A stretch of 64,000 nt of DNA from positions 186,001 to 250,000 of the forward strand of contig JAVDPC010000001.1 in the NCBI GenBank assembly GCA_031296915.1, given 5' to 3'. Positions within the stretch are counted from its first letter, which is position 1; each line of letters begins with the position of its first letter. Origin of the DNA: Cerasicoccus frondis. GTDB lineage: Bacteria; Verrucomicrobiota; Verrucomicrobiia; Opitutales; Cerasicoccaceae. The position numbers were made by a program, and so were the translations under genes. This document shows, one piece after another, positions 39,147 to 49,557 of the stretch. The notes beneath the pieces were generated by a model that was not told the DNA's origin, did no database searches, and saw nothing but the letters and a program-made list of their open reading frames with translations.

Positions 39147-39629
39147 CCAGCAAAGCAAATACCAACTGCGGCAGAGGGTTGAATTTGGCCGTTTTGTGTC
39201 GCCTCCACGCAGCATTTCTGACAGTATTTCCAACGTAAAAGTCGGCGCGCCAGACGATCTCCGAGGCGCTTAAGTATCGCCGACTGCGCGACCAAGAGTC
39301 GCCGACTGTAGCACGAAGCGTCGCCGACACTTCCCCGGAGCATCGCCGACGTTTCCGCACGTACGTAGTAAGGGTTTGGTCACAGCCAAGTGGTTGTTTG
39401 CAGCAGAACCATGGGGATGGTTGGGGCAGGACTAAGCGGATAAATTTCCTGCAATACTGCATACAGATGCAAAGCATTAGCCATCGGCTACCATCATTAA
39501 CAAACACGCTAAAGCATACCCAAACCTTGACGCCCTGACCGACTTCAAACAGTGTAATTTTTATCCAACAACCTCACTGAGAAATGATCCGCAGCTCATT
39601 GATACAACGAGATATTTAATTCTTAGAAG
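39147..39629. other. Gene-free interval containing the 22-bp array
   Basis: About 480 bp between a PEP-CTERM gene and the SUKH-like gene. An 8-bp inverted repeat (CCGCAGTT at 39137-39144 with AACTGCGG at 39164-39171) overlaps the end of the PEP-CTERM gene. Apart from that and the 22-bp array I see no gene or promoter I can support. Confidence 0.4.
39273..39360. repeat. 22-bp tandem repeat array (four clear units)
   Basis: Four units of exactly 22 bp start at 39273, 39295, 39317 and 39339. Their first half is conserved (AG, two variable bases, TCGCCGAC) and their last ten bases vary. A degenerate unit precedes them (39251-39272) and an inverted GTCGGCG lies at 39241. The conserved half is what the 23-bp array at 49-209 also shows, with AGCATCG occurring in both. 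No spacer-like or coding explanation is evident. Confidence 0.75.
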
Positions 39630-40118
39630 ATGCATTACGAGGATGCCTATAAATCGTTAAGCGCCCTTGGTTGGCGTATCCGTCCGAGGACAAATAGAAA
39701 TAGGTTTATCGACGGCGAGGTCGCAGACAGGTACAAGGAGATCCCCAAACCAATTGAGAATTTCCTAAGTGGAATCTCTGAATGTGTCTCTCCTTCTGAA
39801 CAATCATGGTTTCTCTGTGAAGCTGACTTTGCAGAAACAAGCGACGCCTCATTTAGTTGGAACGAATGGGAAAATATGTCCTTAGAAGCTGCTGATGGTG
39901 ATACAGACCTGACCACTGAGATCACAAGATTCTGGAGCGAATACTTTCCATTTTATTTCTCAGTAGATGGCGAATATCAGTTTTATGCAGCGTCACTCAG
40001 GAAGGAGGATTTTGGTGTCATTGTTCATGGCGCCGAACCAGAGTTCGAAGAAGTCACAAAGGTCTTCGAAGATTTTTCAGACTTCTTAGAGCACTTAATC
40101 TCAAACCGATCAAAGTAG
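39630..40118 (+). CDS. SUKH/SMI1-KNR4-like immunity-type protein
   Basis: A 162-aa soluble protein: YEDAYKSLSALGWRIRP at the start, a central FWSEYFPFYFSVDGEYQFYAASL and a C-terminal EPEFEEVTKVFEDFSDFLEHL, the shape of SMI1/KNR4 (SUKH) domains. Bacterial SUKH proteins usually protect against nuclease toxins delivered by neighbours. It is AT-rich compared with the flanks, suggesting horizontal transfer. It is followed 33 bp later by a DUF4826 gene. No toxin is in sight, so these may be orphan immunity genes. Confidence 0.6.
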   Translation: MHYEDAYKSLSALGWRIRPRTNRNRFIDGEVADRYKEIPKPIENFLSGISECVSPSEQSWFLCEADFAETSDASFSWNEWENMSLEAADGDTDLTTEITRFWSEYFPFYFSVDGEYQFYAASLRKEDFGVIVHGAEPEFEEVTKVFEDFSDFLEHLISNRSK

Positions 40119-40151
40119 GCCCAGAACAACAACACACTCCTCTCGACCGCA

Positions 40152-40577
40152 ATGACCGATCAAGAATTTAGTAAATGGAATAGCCTAAATCGCAATCGCT
40201 GTATCAGCTATCTAGAGGCTCAGGGAATTGATGACCCACAAGTAGCGCCTTGGCCTGCTTTCGATATGGCGCCCAATTTTGCAATTTGGTGCGTTGAATC
40301 CAAGAAGGTGAAAGGAAAAATCGGATGGTGGGTGTTCGCCGGTGATTGCCCTACAGACTATGTTTCCGAAAATGGAAAATGTCACCCACGTGAAGCTCTC
40401 CGTGATCTACTAAAGACTTGGGATAGCTACATTCCTGAAATGAAAGAGGGACGACAGCCTGCAGAATGCAAAATTGGAAATGGCTCCAACCTTCCCGACC
40501 TCGGGGATCTTTTGGAGAAGCGAGTTTCGATCCTGCGAGACTGGCTGAACGACAACGACCTTTGGGATAATCGCTGA
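40152..40577 (+). CDS. DUF4826-family protein
   Basis: A 141-aa soluble protein that I recognise as DUF4826-like by its N-terminus (MTDQEFSKWNSLNRNRCISYLEAQGID), the PWPAFDMAPNFAIWCVES block, GWWVFAGDCPTDY and CHPREALRD. Biochemical function is unknown. Together with the upstream SUKH-like gene it forms a small AT-rich pair that looks like a transferred immunity cassette. C7 at 40586-40592 follows its stop. Confidence 0.65.
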   Translation: MTDQEFSKWNSLNRNRCISYLEAQGIDDPQVAPWPAFDMAPNFAIWCVESKKVKGKIGWWVFAGDCPTDYVSENGKCHPREALRDLLKTWDSYIPEMKEGRQPAECKIGNGSNLPDLGDLLEKRVSILRDWLNDNDLWDNR

Positions 40578-40626
40578 GCTTTCAGCCCCCCCAACGAAAA
40601 ACAGATGTTTACTTGCCCCGACCCAC

Positions 40627-40719
40627 TCACCCCCGACGCTGCCACACGACGAGGCCCAGAGCAATCGCGCCGGCGAACAAGGCCCAAGTTCCGGGCTCAG
40701 GGACGACGGCGATGATCAT
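40627..40719 (-). pseudogene. Orphan PEP-CTERM tail (gene remnant)
   Basis: The reverse strand reads, from an ATG at 40719, MIIAVVPEPGTWALFAGAI... ending in VWQRRG and a TGA at 40627-40629: a complete PEP-CTERM sorting signal with nothing in front of it. Thirty codons are too short for a functional exported protein, and no signal peptide or mature domain is found upstream. It is probably the last remnant of a deleted PEP-CTERM gene, interrupted where the Rrf2 gene now ends. Confidence 0.7.
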
Positions 40720-40744
40720 CGCGTTACAGCTGACCAATCGCAGC

Positions 40745-41158
40745 TTAGATATAATACATCGGTCCGGCGTCGCGGGGCATGAGGTCGCGGATGGTGTATT
40801 CCTTGGCGCTGGCTTCGAATGCGGCGCCGATCTTATTCAAGGATTCCGCCACGAGCGGCCCCGACTGACCAGCCCGCGATGGCGCATTGGAAAACAAGCC
40901 CGGATCGATGACCATCATCACATCGAAAAGCGAGATCGTCTCCGGTTCTTTGGCCAACGCATAGCCACCCTGCTTGCCGCGACGGCTGGTGATCACGCCA
41001 CCGTTGCGCAGCTCGTTTAAGATTTGCACGAGGTAATTCGAGGGCACCTCTTCGGCGTCGGCGAGGTCCTCGATGTGCGCCAGCTTAGGGCTCCCGTGAT
41101 AACGACCCAACTGCGCCAGGACGCGCAGGGCATATTCGACTTTGAGTGATAGCTTCAA
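40745..41158 (-). CDS. Rrf2-family transcriptional regulator
   Basis: About 137 aa, winged-helix Rrf2 type (relatives: IscR, NsrR, CymR). I choose the TTG at 41156-41158 because the protein then begins LKLSLKVEYALRVLAQLG, the family N-terminus; the frame is open further upstream, but that extra sequence lies over the neighbouring gene's promoter. Winged-helix signature VPSNYLVQILNELRNGGVITSRRGKQGGYALA. There is no Cys-rich cluster motif, so it probably senses something other than an Fe-S cluster. It is divergent from a MscS-type gene with an inverted-repeat operator between them. Confidence 0.88.
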   Translation of the reverse strand: MKLSLKVEYALRVLAQLGRYHGSPKLAHIEDLADAEEVPSNYLVQILNELRNGGVITSRRGKQGGYALAKEPETISLFDVMMVIDPGLFSNAPSRAGQSGPLVAESLNKIGAAFEASAKEYTIRDLMPRDAGPMYYI

Positions 41159-41197
41159 CGTTGCCAAAGTTGAGTTAGTTACCAAACTTTGGCAACG
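41159..41197. promoter_or_regulatory. Perfect 13-bp inverted repeat between rrf2 and mscS (operator candidate)
   Basis: CGTTGCCAAAGTT (41159-41171) and its complement AACTTTGGCAACG (41185-41197) flank a 13-bp centre. It lies between the divergent genes, one base before the regulator's TTG start and 13 bp before the MscS ATG, the usual place for autoregulated Rrf2 operators. Both genes would be affected by a bound protein. Confidence 0.75.
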
Positions 41198-41210
41198 AAA
41201 AGCGATCACC

Positions 41211-42038
41211 ATGGCTACACCCATCGACAACGAAATCGAACAAATCAGCAAGACAACCGAAATGGTTGTCGCTTTTCTCATCGAGAACGGCGCCAAAATC
41301 GCCTCGGCGCTGATCGTGCTCGCGATTGGATTCTACATCGCCAAGTGGCTGCATGGCTTCCTGATGCGGCGCTTTGAAAAGCGAGGCACCGACATCACGC
41401 TGGCCAAGTTTGTTGCAGGCTTAGTCAAGCTACTCATCCTGACGATGGCGTGCCTGTTCGCCTTCGCCAAATTTTATGACATCGCGCCGCTCGTGGCGTT
41501 GATTGGGGCCAGCGCATTCGGCGCGTCCTTGGCCTTCCAGGCGCCGATTTCCAACTACGGCGCTGGCCTCATGATCATCCTGACGCGGCCTTTCGTGGTC
41601 GGCAACACCCTCACCGTCCAAAGTCAGTATGGTCTCGTGAAGGACATCAGCCTAGCCTACACCCAGCTCGAAAACGAGGACGGCGAGGTGATCACGATCC
41701 CGAATAAGCAGATCATGGGCGAAATTTTCGTCAATTCGCGCGAGAATCGCATCATTGAGGGCGTGATCGGCATTTCCTACGAAAGCGATCCTGACGCGGC
41801 CATAGCCGCCGTTAGCGAGGCCCTGGCGGGCATCCCTGAGGTGAGTCAAACGACCGCCGCCCAGGTCGGCATCGAGGAATTTGCGGACTCATCCGTCAAC
41901 ATCGCCTACCGCTGCTGGGTCCCGACCAAGATTTACCACGCCACGCGCTTCAAGGTGAACCGCGCGGTCTACGCGGCCATCAAGGGCTGCGGCGCGGATA
42001 TTCCGTTCCCGCAGTTGGATGTGAAGGTAAAGCAGTAG
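41211..42038 (+). CDS. MscS-type mechanosensitive channel
   Basis: About 275 aa; ATG at 41211 (MATPIDNEIEQIS). Three membrane spans (TEMVVAFLIENGAKIASALIVLAIGFYIAKWL is the first), the pore helix TM3 with GASAFGASLAFQAPISNYGAGLMI, and the beta domain PFVVGNTLTV, ENEDGEVITIPNKQIM are all MscS features. It releases osmolytes when membrane tension rises. The divergent Rrf2 gene and shared operator suggest its expression depends on that regulator. Confidence 0.92.
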   Translation: MATPIDNEIEQISKTTEMVVAFLIENGAKIASALIVLAIGFYIAKWLHGFLMRRFEKRGTDITLAKFVAGLVKLLILTMACLFAFAKFYDIAPLVALIGASAFGASLAFQAPISNYGAGLMIILTRPFVVGNTLTVQSQYGLVKDISLAYTQLENEDGEVITIPNKQIMGEIFVNSRENRIIEGVIGISYESDPDAAIAAVSEALAGIPEVSQTTAAQVGIEEFADSSVNIAYRCWVPTKIYHATRFKVNRAVYAAIKGCGADIPFPQLDVKVKQ

Positions 42039-42059
42039 CCAGACTCCCACTCAGCGGCG

Positions 42060-42500
42060 TCATAGGCTGCGAATGCGTAATTTGGTCTCCACATACGAAG
42101 CCATCGTCAGCGGTAGCATGAGCAATCCCAAGACGGACGAGAAGTTGATCGCCGATATCCACCGGCTCATAACCCAATTCATATAGGAAGGATCTTGATC
42201 GATCTCACCGAAAGAATAGCTGACGGGCAGGCTGCAATACACCAGCCCATCCTTTACATAGGTGAGGTGAAACGCACAGAAATACGCGATGCCGGCTGAA
42301 AGCAACAAACAGGCCAGCACTGCGAACCTCCACTTCCGGCGATTCACTGGCTTGCTCCAAATGAGTCTGATGGGTCCGGAAAGAATGAGCAGCGGCAACA
42401 GGCAAAACCAATACGGGTCGGCAATTGCCAGCAACATCAGGTAGGCCACCAGAAACTTTCCACCGTCAATCCGTGAGTAGGTATTAAGCCACTTTTTCAT
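42060..42500 (-). CDS. Small unassigned membrane protein
   Basis: A 146-aa protein with four hydrophobic segments: FLVAYLMLLAIADPYWFCLLPLLILSG, FAVLACLLLSAGIAYFCAFHL and SAINFSSVLGLLMLPLTMASY. The N-terminus MKKWLNTYSRIDGGK is basic. I recognise no family. It converges on the MscS gene. Confidence 0.65.
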   Translation of the reverse strand: MKKWLNTYSRIDGGKFLVAYLMLLAIADPYWFCLLPLLILSGPIRLIWSKPVNRRKWRFAVLACLLLSAGIAYFCAFHLTYVKDGLVYCSLPVSYSFGEIDQDPSYMNWVMSRWISAINFSSVLGLLMLPLTMASYVETKLRIRSL

Positions 42501-45393
<2,893 letters not shown>

Positions 45394-45409
45394 GTAATGA
45401 TGAATGCAG

Positions 45410-45488
45410 AATTATGAATTATGAAATGAGTCTCCGGGCCTGTTTCGTAATTCGTTTTTTCATCATTCAGAATTCATAATTCATAATT
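45410..45488. repeat. 16-bp inverted repeat between gyrB and gyrA
   Basis: AATTATGAATTATGAA (45410-45425) is exactly complementary to 45473-45488 across a 47-bp loop containing a T6 run. It lies in the gyrB-gyrA spacer. It could be a small hairpin terminator or an attenuator, or only a dispersed AT-rich repeat of a kind common in intergenic DNA. Confidence 0.55.
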
Positions 45489-45501
45489 TTTACGAAATCC
45501 C

Positions 45502-47949
45502 ATGTATACTGATAAAGAACGCCTCGAAGCCCGTTCAATCACCGAGATTATGGAGACGGCCTACATCGATTATTCGATGTCGGTCATTGTCTCCCGCGCG
45601 TTGCCTGACGCACGCGACGGCCTGAAGCCCGTTCAGCGCCGCATCCTCTACGCGATGAACCAGATCGGCCTCGCCCACAACCGCGCTCACCGTAAGTGCG
45701 CCGCTGTCGTGGGTGAAGTGCTCGGTAAATATCACCCACACGGTGACCAATCCGTTTACGACGCACTCGTCCGTATGGGCCAGCACTGGGTCATGCGCTA
45801 TCCGCTCATTGATCCACAGGGTAATTTCGGCTCTGTCGACGGCGACCCGCCCGCTGCTTATCGTTATACCGAAAGCCGCCTGGCCGCCATCGCCGAAGAG
45901 CTGATGCGCGACATCGACAAGGAAACCGTCGACTTCGTCCCCAACTACAACGAAGAAACGACCGAGCCCTCCGTCGTGCCTTGTGGTTTGCCCAACCTTT
46001 TGATGAACGGCTCCACGGGTATCGCCGTCGGCATGACGACGAACATTCCGCCGCACAACCTGACCGAGCTGACCGCCGCGATCAACATGATCATCGATAC
46101 GCCCAACTGCGACATCGACGACATCATGAAGGTCCTCCCCGGCCCCGACTTTCCGACTGGCGGCGCCATTGCCGGCCGCAAGGGCATCGACCAATACATG
46201 CGCACTGGCCGCGGCATTGTCCGCGTCAAAGGCTCTGCGCACACCGAAGAGCTCAAGAACGGCAAGGAACAAATCGTCATCACGCAGATTCCTTACAACG
46301 TCAACCGCGCGAACCTCGTCACCAAGATCGCCGACCTCGTCCACGACAAGGTGCTCGACGAAGTCAGCGATTTGCGTGACGAATCGGACGAAAACACCCG
46401 TATCGTCATTGAGCTGAAACGGGGCGAACCGGGCCGCGTGGTTATCAACAAGATCGCCAAGCACACGCCGTTTGAATCGTCCTTTGGCGTCATCCTGCTC
46501 GCGCTCGACTCACGTCGCCCGAAGCAGATGAACATCAAGGAAATGCTCGAGTGCTACATCGAGCATCGCCGCGATGTCGTCTACCGCCGCACGCAATATC
46601 TTCTCCGCAAGGCTGAAGACCGCGCGCACATTCTCGAAGGTTACAAGATCGCGCTGCTGAACCTGGATGACATCGTTAAGATCATCCGCGCGTCCAAGAA
46701 CCGCGACGAAGCGCGTGAGCGCTTGATGGAGAAATATCCCCTCTCCGAACGCCAGACCAACGCGATCCTCGACCTGCGCCTCTATCAGCTCACCGGCATG
46801 GAGCGCGAAAAGATCGAAGAAGAGTACCGCGAGATCATGCAGAAGATCGAGTACTACAAGTCGATCCTCGAGAACGAATCGATCCTACTCGGCGTCATCA
46901 AGGACGAGCTCAACGAGCTCACCCAGAAGTTCGAAAATCCGCGCCGTACGCAGCTCCTCGCCGCCGAAGGTGAATTCCGCATGGAAGACGTCATCGCGAA
47001 CGAAGGCTGCATCATCACGATTTCCCACAACGGCTTCATCAAACGCACGCCGGTCAGCAGCTACCGCTCGCAAAAGCGCGGCGGCAAGGGCGTCATTGGC
47101 AGCGGTCAGCACGACGACGATTTCGTGGAGCACCTCTTCACGGCATCGACGCACGACTACATTATGTTCTTCATGAACAATGGCCGCGTCTACGTGGAAA
47201 AAGTTTACGAAATTCCCGAAGGCACCCGCACCTCCAAGGGCCGTTCAATTGTCAACGTGCTGCAAATGCAGAAGGACGAAAAGATCGCCTCGATGATCTG
47301 CATTAAGGACTTCGAAGACACCAACCACTTGGTTATGTGCACGAAGAAAGGCATCGTTAAAAAGACCAACCTCGCGGAATACCAAAACTACCGCAAGGGC
47401 GGCCTTATCGGCATCAAGATCGACGACGACGACGAGTTGATCGGCGCCAAGCTGACCAATGGCGAAAACGAGCTGGTCATCGTCACCCGTGAAGGCATGT
47501 CCATCCGCTTCCAGGAAACCGACCTCCGCGACCAGGGCCGCGCAACCCGCGGTGTCAAGGGCGTCACCTTGAAGAAGGCGGACGACGCGGTGAAGGCCAT
47601 CGAAGTCGTAGACGAAAATGCGACACTGCTCATTGCAGGCGAGAACGGCATCGGCAAGCGCACCGAATACTCGGAATACCGCACGCAAAGCCGTGGCGGC
47701 TCGGGCATCATTGCGCTCAAGACCGCCTCCAAGGTGGCCGGCGCACTGAGCGTTCACGAGAGTGACGAGATCATGATGTTCACTGTCGGCGGTCAAGCGG
47801 TTCGCAGCCCCGTCAAGGACGTGCGCGTCATCGGTCGCACCACTCAAGGCGTCCGTCTGATTAACTTGGCTGACGGTGACAAGCTTGTCGGACTCTGCCG
47901 CGTGGTAGAGGTCGAAGACTCCGATGCCGACAGCGACGGCGAAGAGTAA
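45502..47949 (+). CDS. gyrA: DNA gyrase subunit A
   Basis: An 815-aa DNA-cleaving subunit of gyrase. It begins RSITEIMETAYIDYSMSVIVSRALPDARDGLKPVQRRIL and carries the catalytic Tyr region (AAYRYTESRLA) and the quinolone-determining HPHGDQSVYDALVRM, with six C-terminal beta-pinwheel blades (GKGVIG, RGGLIGIKI, SRGGSGIIALKT, TTQGVRLINL). The GyrA box QKRGGKG is present, which separates it from ParC. No resistance-type change can be judged without a reference. A terminator follows. Confidence 0.98.
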   Translation: MYTDKERLEARSITEIMETAYIDYSMSVIVSRALPDARDGLKPVQRRILYAMNQIGLAHNRAHRKCAAVVGEVLGKYHPHGDQSVYDALVRMGQHWVMRYPLIDPQGNFGSVDGDPPAAYRYTESRLAAIAEELMRDIDKETVDFVPNYNEETTEPSVVPCGLPNLLMNGSTGIAVGMTTNIPPHNLTELTAAINMIIDTPNCDIDDIMKVLPGPDFPTGGAIAGRKGIDQYMRTGRGIVRVKGSAHTEELKNGKEQIVITQIPYNVNRANLVTKIADLVHDKVLDEVSDLRDESDENTRIVIELKRGEPGRVVINKIAKHTPFESSFGVILLALDSRRPKQMNIKEMLECYIEHRRDVVYRRTQYLLRKAEDRAHILEGYKIALLNLDDIVKIIRASKNRDEARERLMEKYPLSERQTNAILDLRLYQLTGMEREKIEEEYREIMQKIEYYKSILENESILLGVIKDELNELTQKFENPRRTQLLAAEGEFRMEDVIANEGCIITISHNGFIKRTPVSSYRSQKRGGKGVIGSGQHDDDFVEHLFTASTHDYIMFFMNNGRVYVEKVYEIPEGTRTSKGRSIVNVLQMQKDEKIASMICIKDFEDTNHLVMCTKKGIVKKTNLAEYQNYRKGGLIGIKIDDDDELIGAKLTNGENELVIVTREGMSIRFQETDLRDQGRATRGVKGVTLKKADDAVKAIEVVDENATLLIAGENGIGKRTEYSEYRTQSRGGSGIIALKTASKVAGALSVHESDEIMMFTVGGQAVRSPVKDVRVIGRTTQGVRLINLADGDKLVGLCRVVEVEDSDADSDGEE

Positions 47950-47966
47950 GCCAATTCATTTCAAGC

Positions 47967-47999
47967 AAAAGGCCGCTCACATCGAGCGGCCTTTTTTTT
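47967..47999 (+). terminator. Rho-independent terminator after gyrA
   Basis: GGCCGCTC pairs with GAGCGGCC around an ACATC loop, preceded by AA and followed by eight T residues, 17 bp after the gyrA stop. Confidence 0.92.
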
Positions 48000-48005
48000 A
48001 TCCCT

Positions 48006-48067
48006 AAAGATAACATGAAGTTGCCGGATCCAGCACTTGCTCAACCCGGCAACTTCATGTTATCTTT
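48006..48067. terminator. 22-bp perfect hairpin between gyrA and a convergent gene
   Basis: 48006-48027 (AAAGATAACATGAAGTTGCC..) is exactly complementary to 48046-48067 around an 18-bp loop; the stem is followed by TTTAAAAAA on the plus strand. It sits 11 bp before the stop of the convergent PEP-CTERM gene, so it may serve as that gene's terminator, and it would also block read-through from gyrA. Confidence 0.7.
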
Positions 48068-48078
48068 AAAAAATCGAA

Positions 48079-48807
48079 TCAACGACGACGGTAGGCAATC
48101 GTGAGGCCCAGCATGAGCACACCTGCCAGTAGAGCGTAAGCGCCAGGCTCTGGCACGGCCACAATCTCCACGCCCCCAACGTAATAGAACTCATTTCCGT
48201 TCGTATTATTGGGGCCAACACTCACCGTGAGCGTAACATCACCACCAGCAGTTGGTTCAATTCCCAGCAGGCTAACGGTATTGCCGATATTACCGGCAGG
48301 ATTCAAATTCACGCTACCGGAGTTAGAACCATCCAGCGTATAGACCGTTTCCCGATTATCGGAAACTCCCATGCGCGACGCATAAAACGTAAAATTATAT
48401 GTCTGGCCAACACTCATATTGGAGAAGACAAAGACGCCTTGGCCATTGTCCGTAAAGCCGCTAAAGCTTATACCATCACCAGTTCCATAAAAGGAATCTG
48501 ACGTCGCATCACTCGGATAGACTCCTGAGTCGGTGGAGCCGTTATTGTTCGTTCCGCTCATCGTATCGGTCATGGTGAAACCAATACCTGTGCTGGCTCC
48601 GCTGGAATCCAACAAATCACTCGTGTAGACATGCGGCGTGCCATCGCCATTGCCAACGCTATCACGCACGGTGGAACTAAGTGAAAATGGGTTCCAAGTA
48701 TCTGCTCCAGCCGCAGTCGCAGTGCCGCCAAAATCAATATAAATGGTCTGAGCACAAACAACCGTTGGCGCAGCTACTGCCAAGTAAACCAAAGGGGGTA
48801 TTTTCAT
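48079..48807 (-). CDS. PEP-CTERM exported protein
   Basis: A 242-aa protein with a signal peptide (MKIPPLVYLAVAAPTVVCA). The body is a Gly/Ser/Asn-rich beta-sandwich (YIDFGGTATAAGADTWNPF, SVGQTYNFTFYASRMGV) of the type called DUF/PEP-CTERM anchor-associated in Verrucomicrobia. The C-terminus is VPEPGAYA, a hydrophobic span (LLAGVLMLGLTIA) and YRRR. No enzymatic motif. Its stop is 11 bp from the 22-bp hairpin. Confidence 0.85.
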   Translation of the reverse strand: MKIPPLVYLAVAAPTVVCAQTIYIDFGGTATAAGADTWNPFSLSSTVRDSVGNGDGTPHVYTSDLLDSSGASTGIGFTMTDTMSGTNNNGSTDSGVYPSDATSDSFYGTGDGISFSGFTDNGQGVFVFSNMSVGQTYNFTFYASRMGVSDNRETVYTLDGSNSGSVNLNPAGNIGNTVSLLGIEPTAGGDVTLTVSVGPNNTNGNEFYYVGGVEIVAVPEPGAYALLAGVLMLGLTIAYRRR

Positions 48808-48882
48808 AGATAAAGGGTAAGTTGCCGCTAAACATACCCGCAGGACTTCGGTGCGTCAATTCAGGAGTGCAAATCCCCTCGG

Positions 48883-49554
48883 CTATTCGTCGAACAATTG
48901 TTGCTGCTGGGCCGCTTGACGCTTTTCATGAGATGGCAAACTATGCTCCAGGAGCCAGGCAATCGTCATCGCCTCAAAGCCCGGTTCTGCCCCCAACCGT
49001 TGTAACAGCAACGCTGACGCCAGCGCATCGTAGAGCGCGCAGTGAGCCTTGCGACGGCTGTCTGGGCAATGCTCATGCGCCAGCTCTTCAAGCTTACTTT
49101 GCAGTGCAAAGCAAGCCACCAACGCCCCCAGCTTGTAACTCTCCAAGTCCGGATAGACGACTTCATATAGGCGACGGGTATCCACCCAAGGCCCCCAATC
49201 GGCAACCTTCCCGCCATGCAGCGAATCAGGTGACGTCGGCGGATAGCTCCACTGCTGCTTGAGTAAGCCCTGCTCGACGCTGGCATGATGAGCGCCAAAC
49301 ACCCCCTGCCCACGCCAGTTGCGAAAACGCTCCCACTCGTCTGCAAAAGGCGCACAGTTAGACACGTCACGCTGGGCGATGCCGTGTAAACGCGTGTCCC
49401 GAAGAGTCAACTCCGCCATTGGGGCGCATAGCCTGGTAGCGGTCGACGCAATCTTCCCGTTGCATAATTCAACGACTCCATATTCTACAACGCCTGTCTT
49501 GGTCGCGCCTTCGAAATCGATTACGTAAATCGGAATGTCCGCCCAGTGAGCCAT
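48883..49554 (-). CDS. DEDDh 3'-5' exonuclease (DnaQ-like)
   Basis: A 223-aa RNase H-fold exonuclease. Catalytic signs: D13 and E15 in IYVIDFEGATKTG, AHHASVEQGLL, and the final HCALYDALASALLL giving the DEDDh His and Asp. It trims single-stranded or misincorporated DNA 3' ends. The C-terminus QQQQLFDE contains a QxxLF motif (residues 217-221) typical of beta-clamp binding peptides, so it may act at the replication fork. It is separated from the sulfatase by only three bases. Confidence 0.82.
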   Translation of the reverse strand: MAHWADIPIYVIDFEGATKTGVVEYGVVELCNGKIASTATRLCAPMAELTLRDTRLHGIAQRDVSNCAPFADEWERFRNWRGQGVFGAHHASVEQGLLKQQWSYPPTSPDSLHGGKVADWGPWVDTRRLYEVVYPDLESYKLGALVACFALQSKLEELAHEHCPDSRRKAHCALYDALASALLLQRLGAEPGFEAMTIAWLLEHSLPSHEKRQAAQQQQLFDE

Positions 49555-49557
49555 TCA

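Noticed and set aside
39273..39360. CRISPR array or coding repeat
   Set aside because: Units are 22 bp with a 10-bp variable part, too short for spacers, and the period is not a multiple of three.
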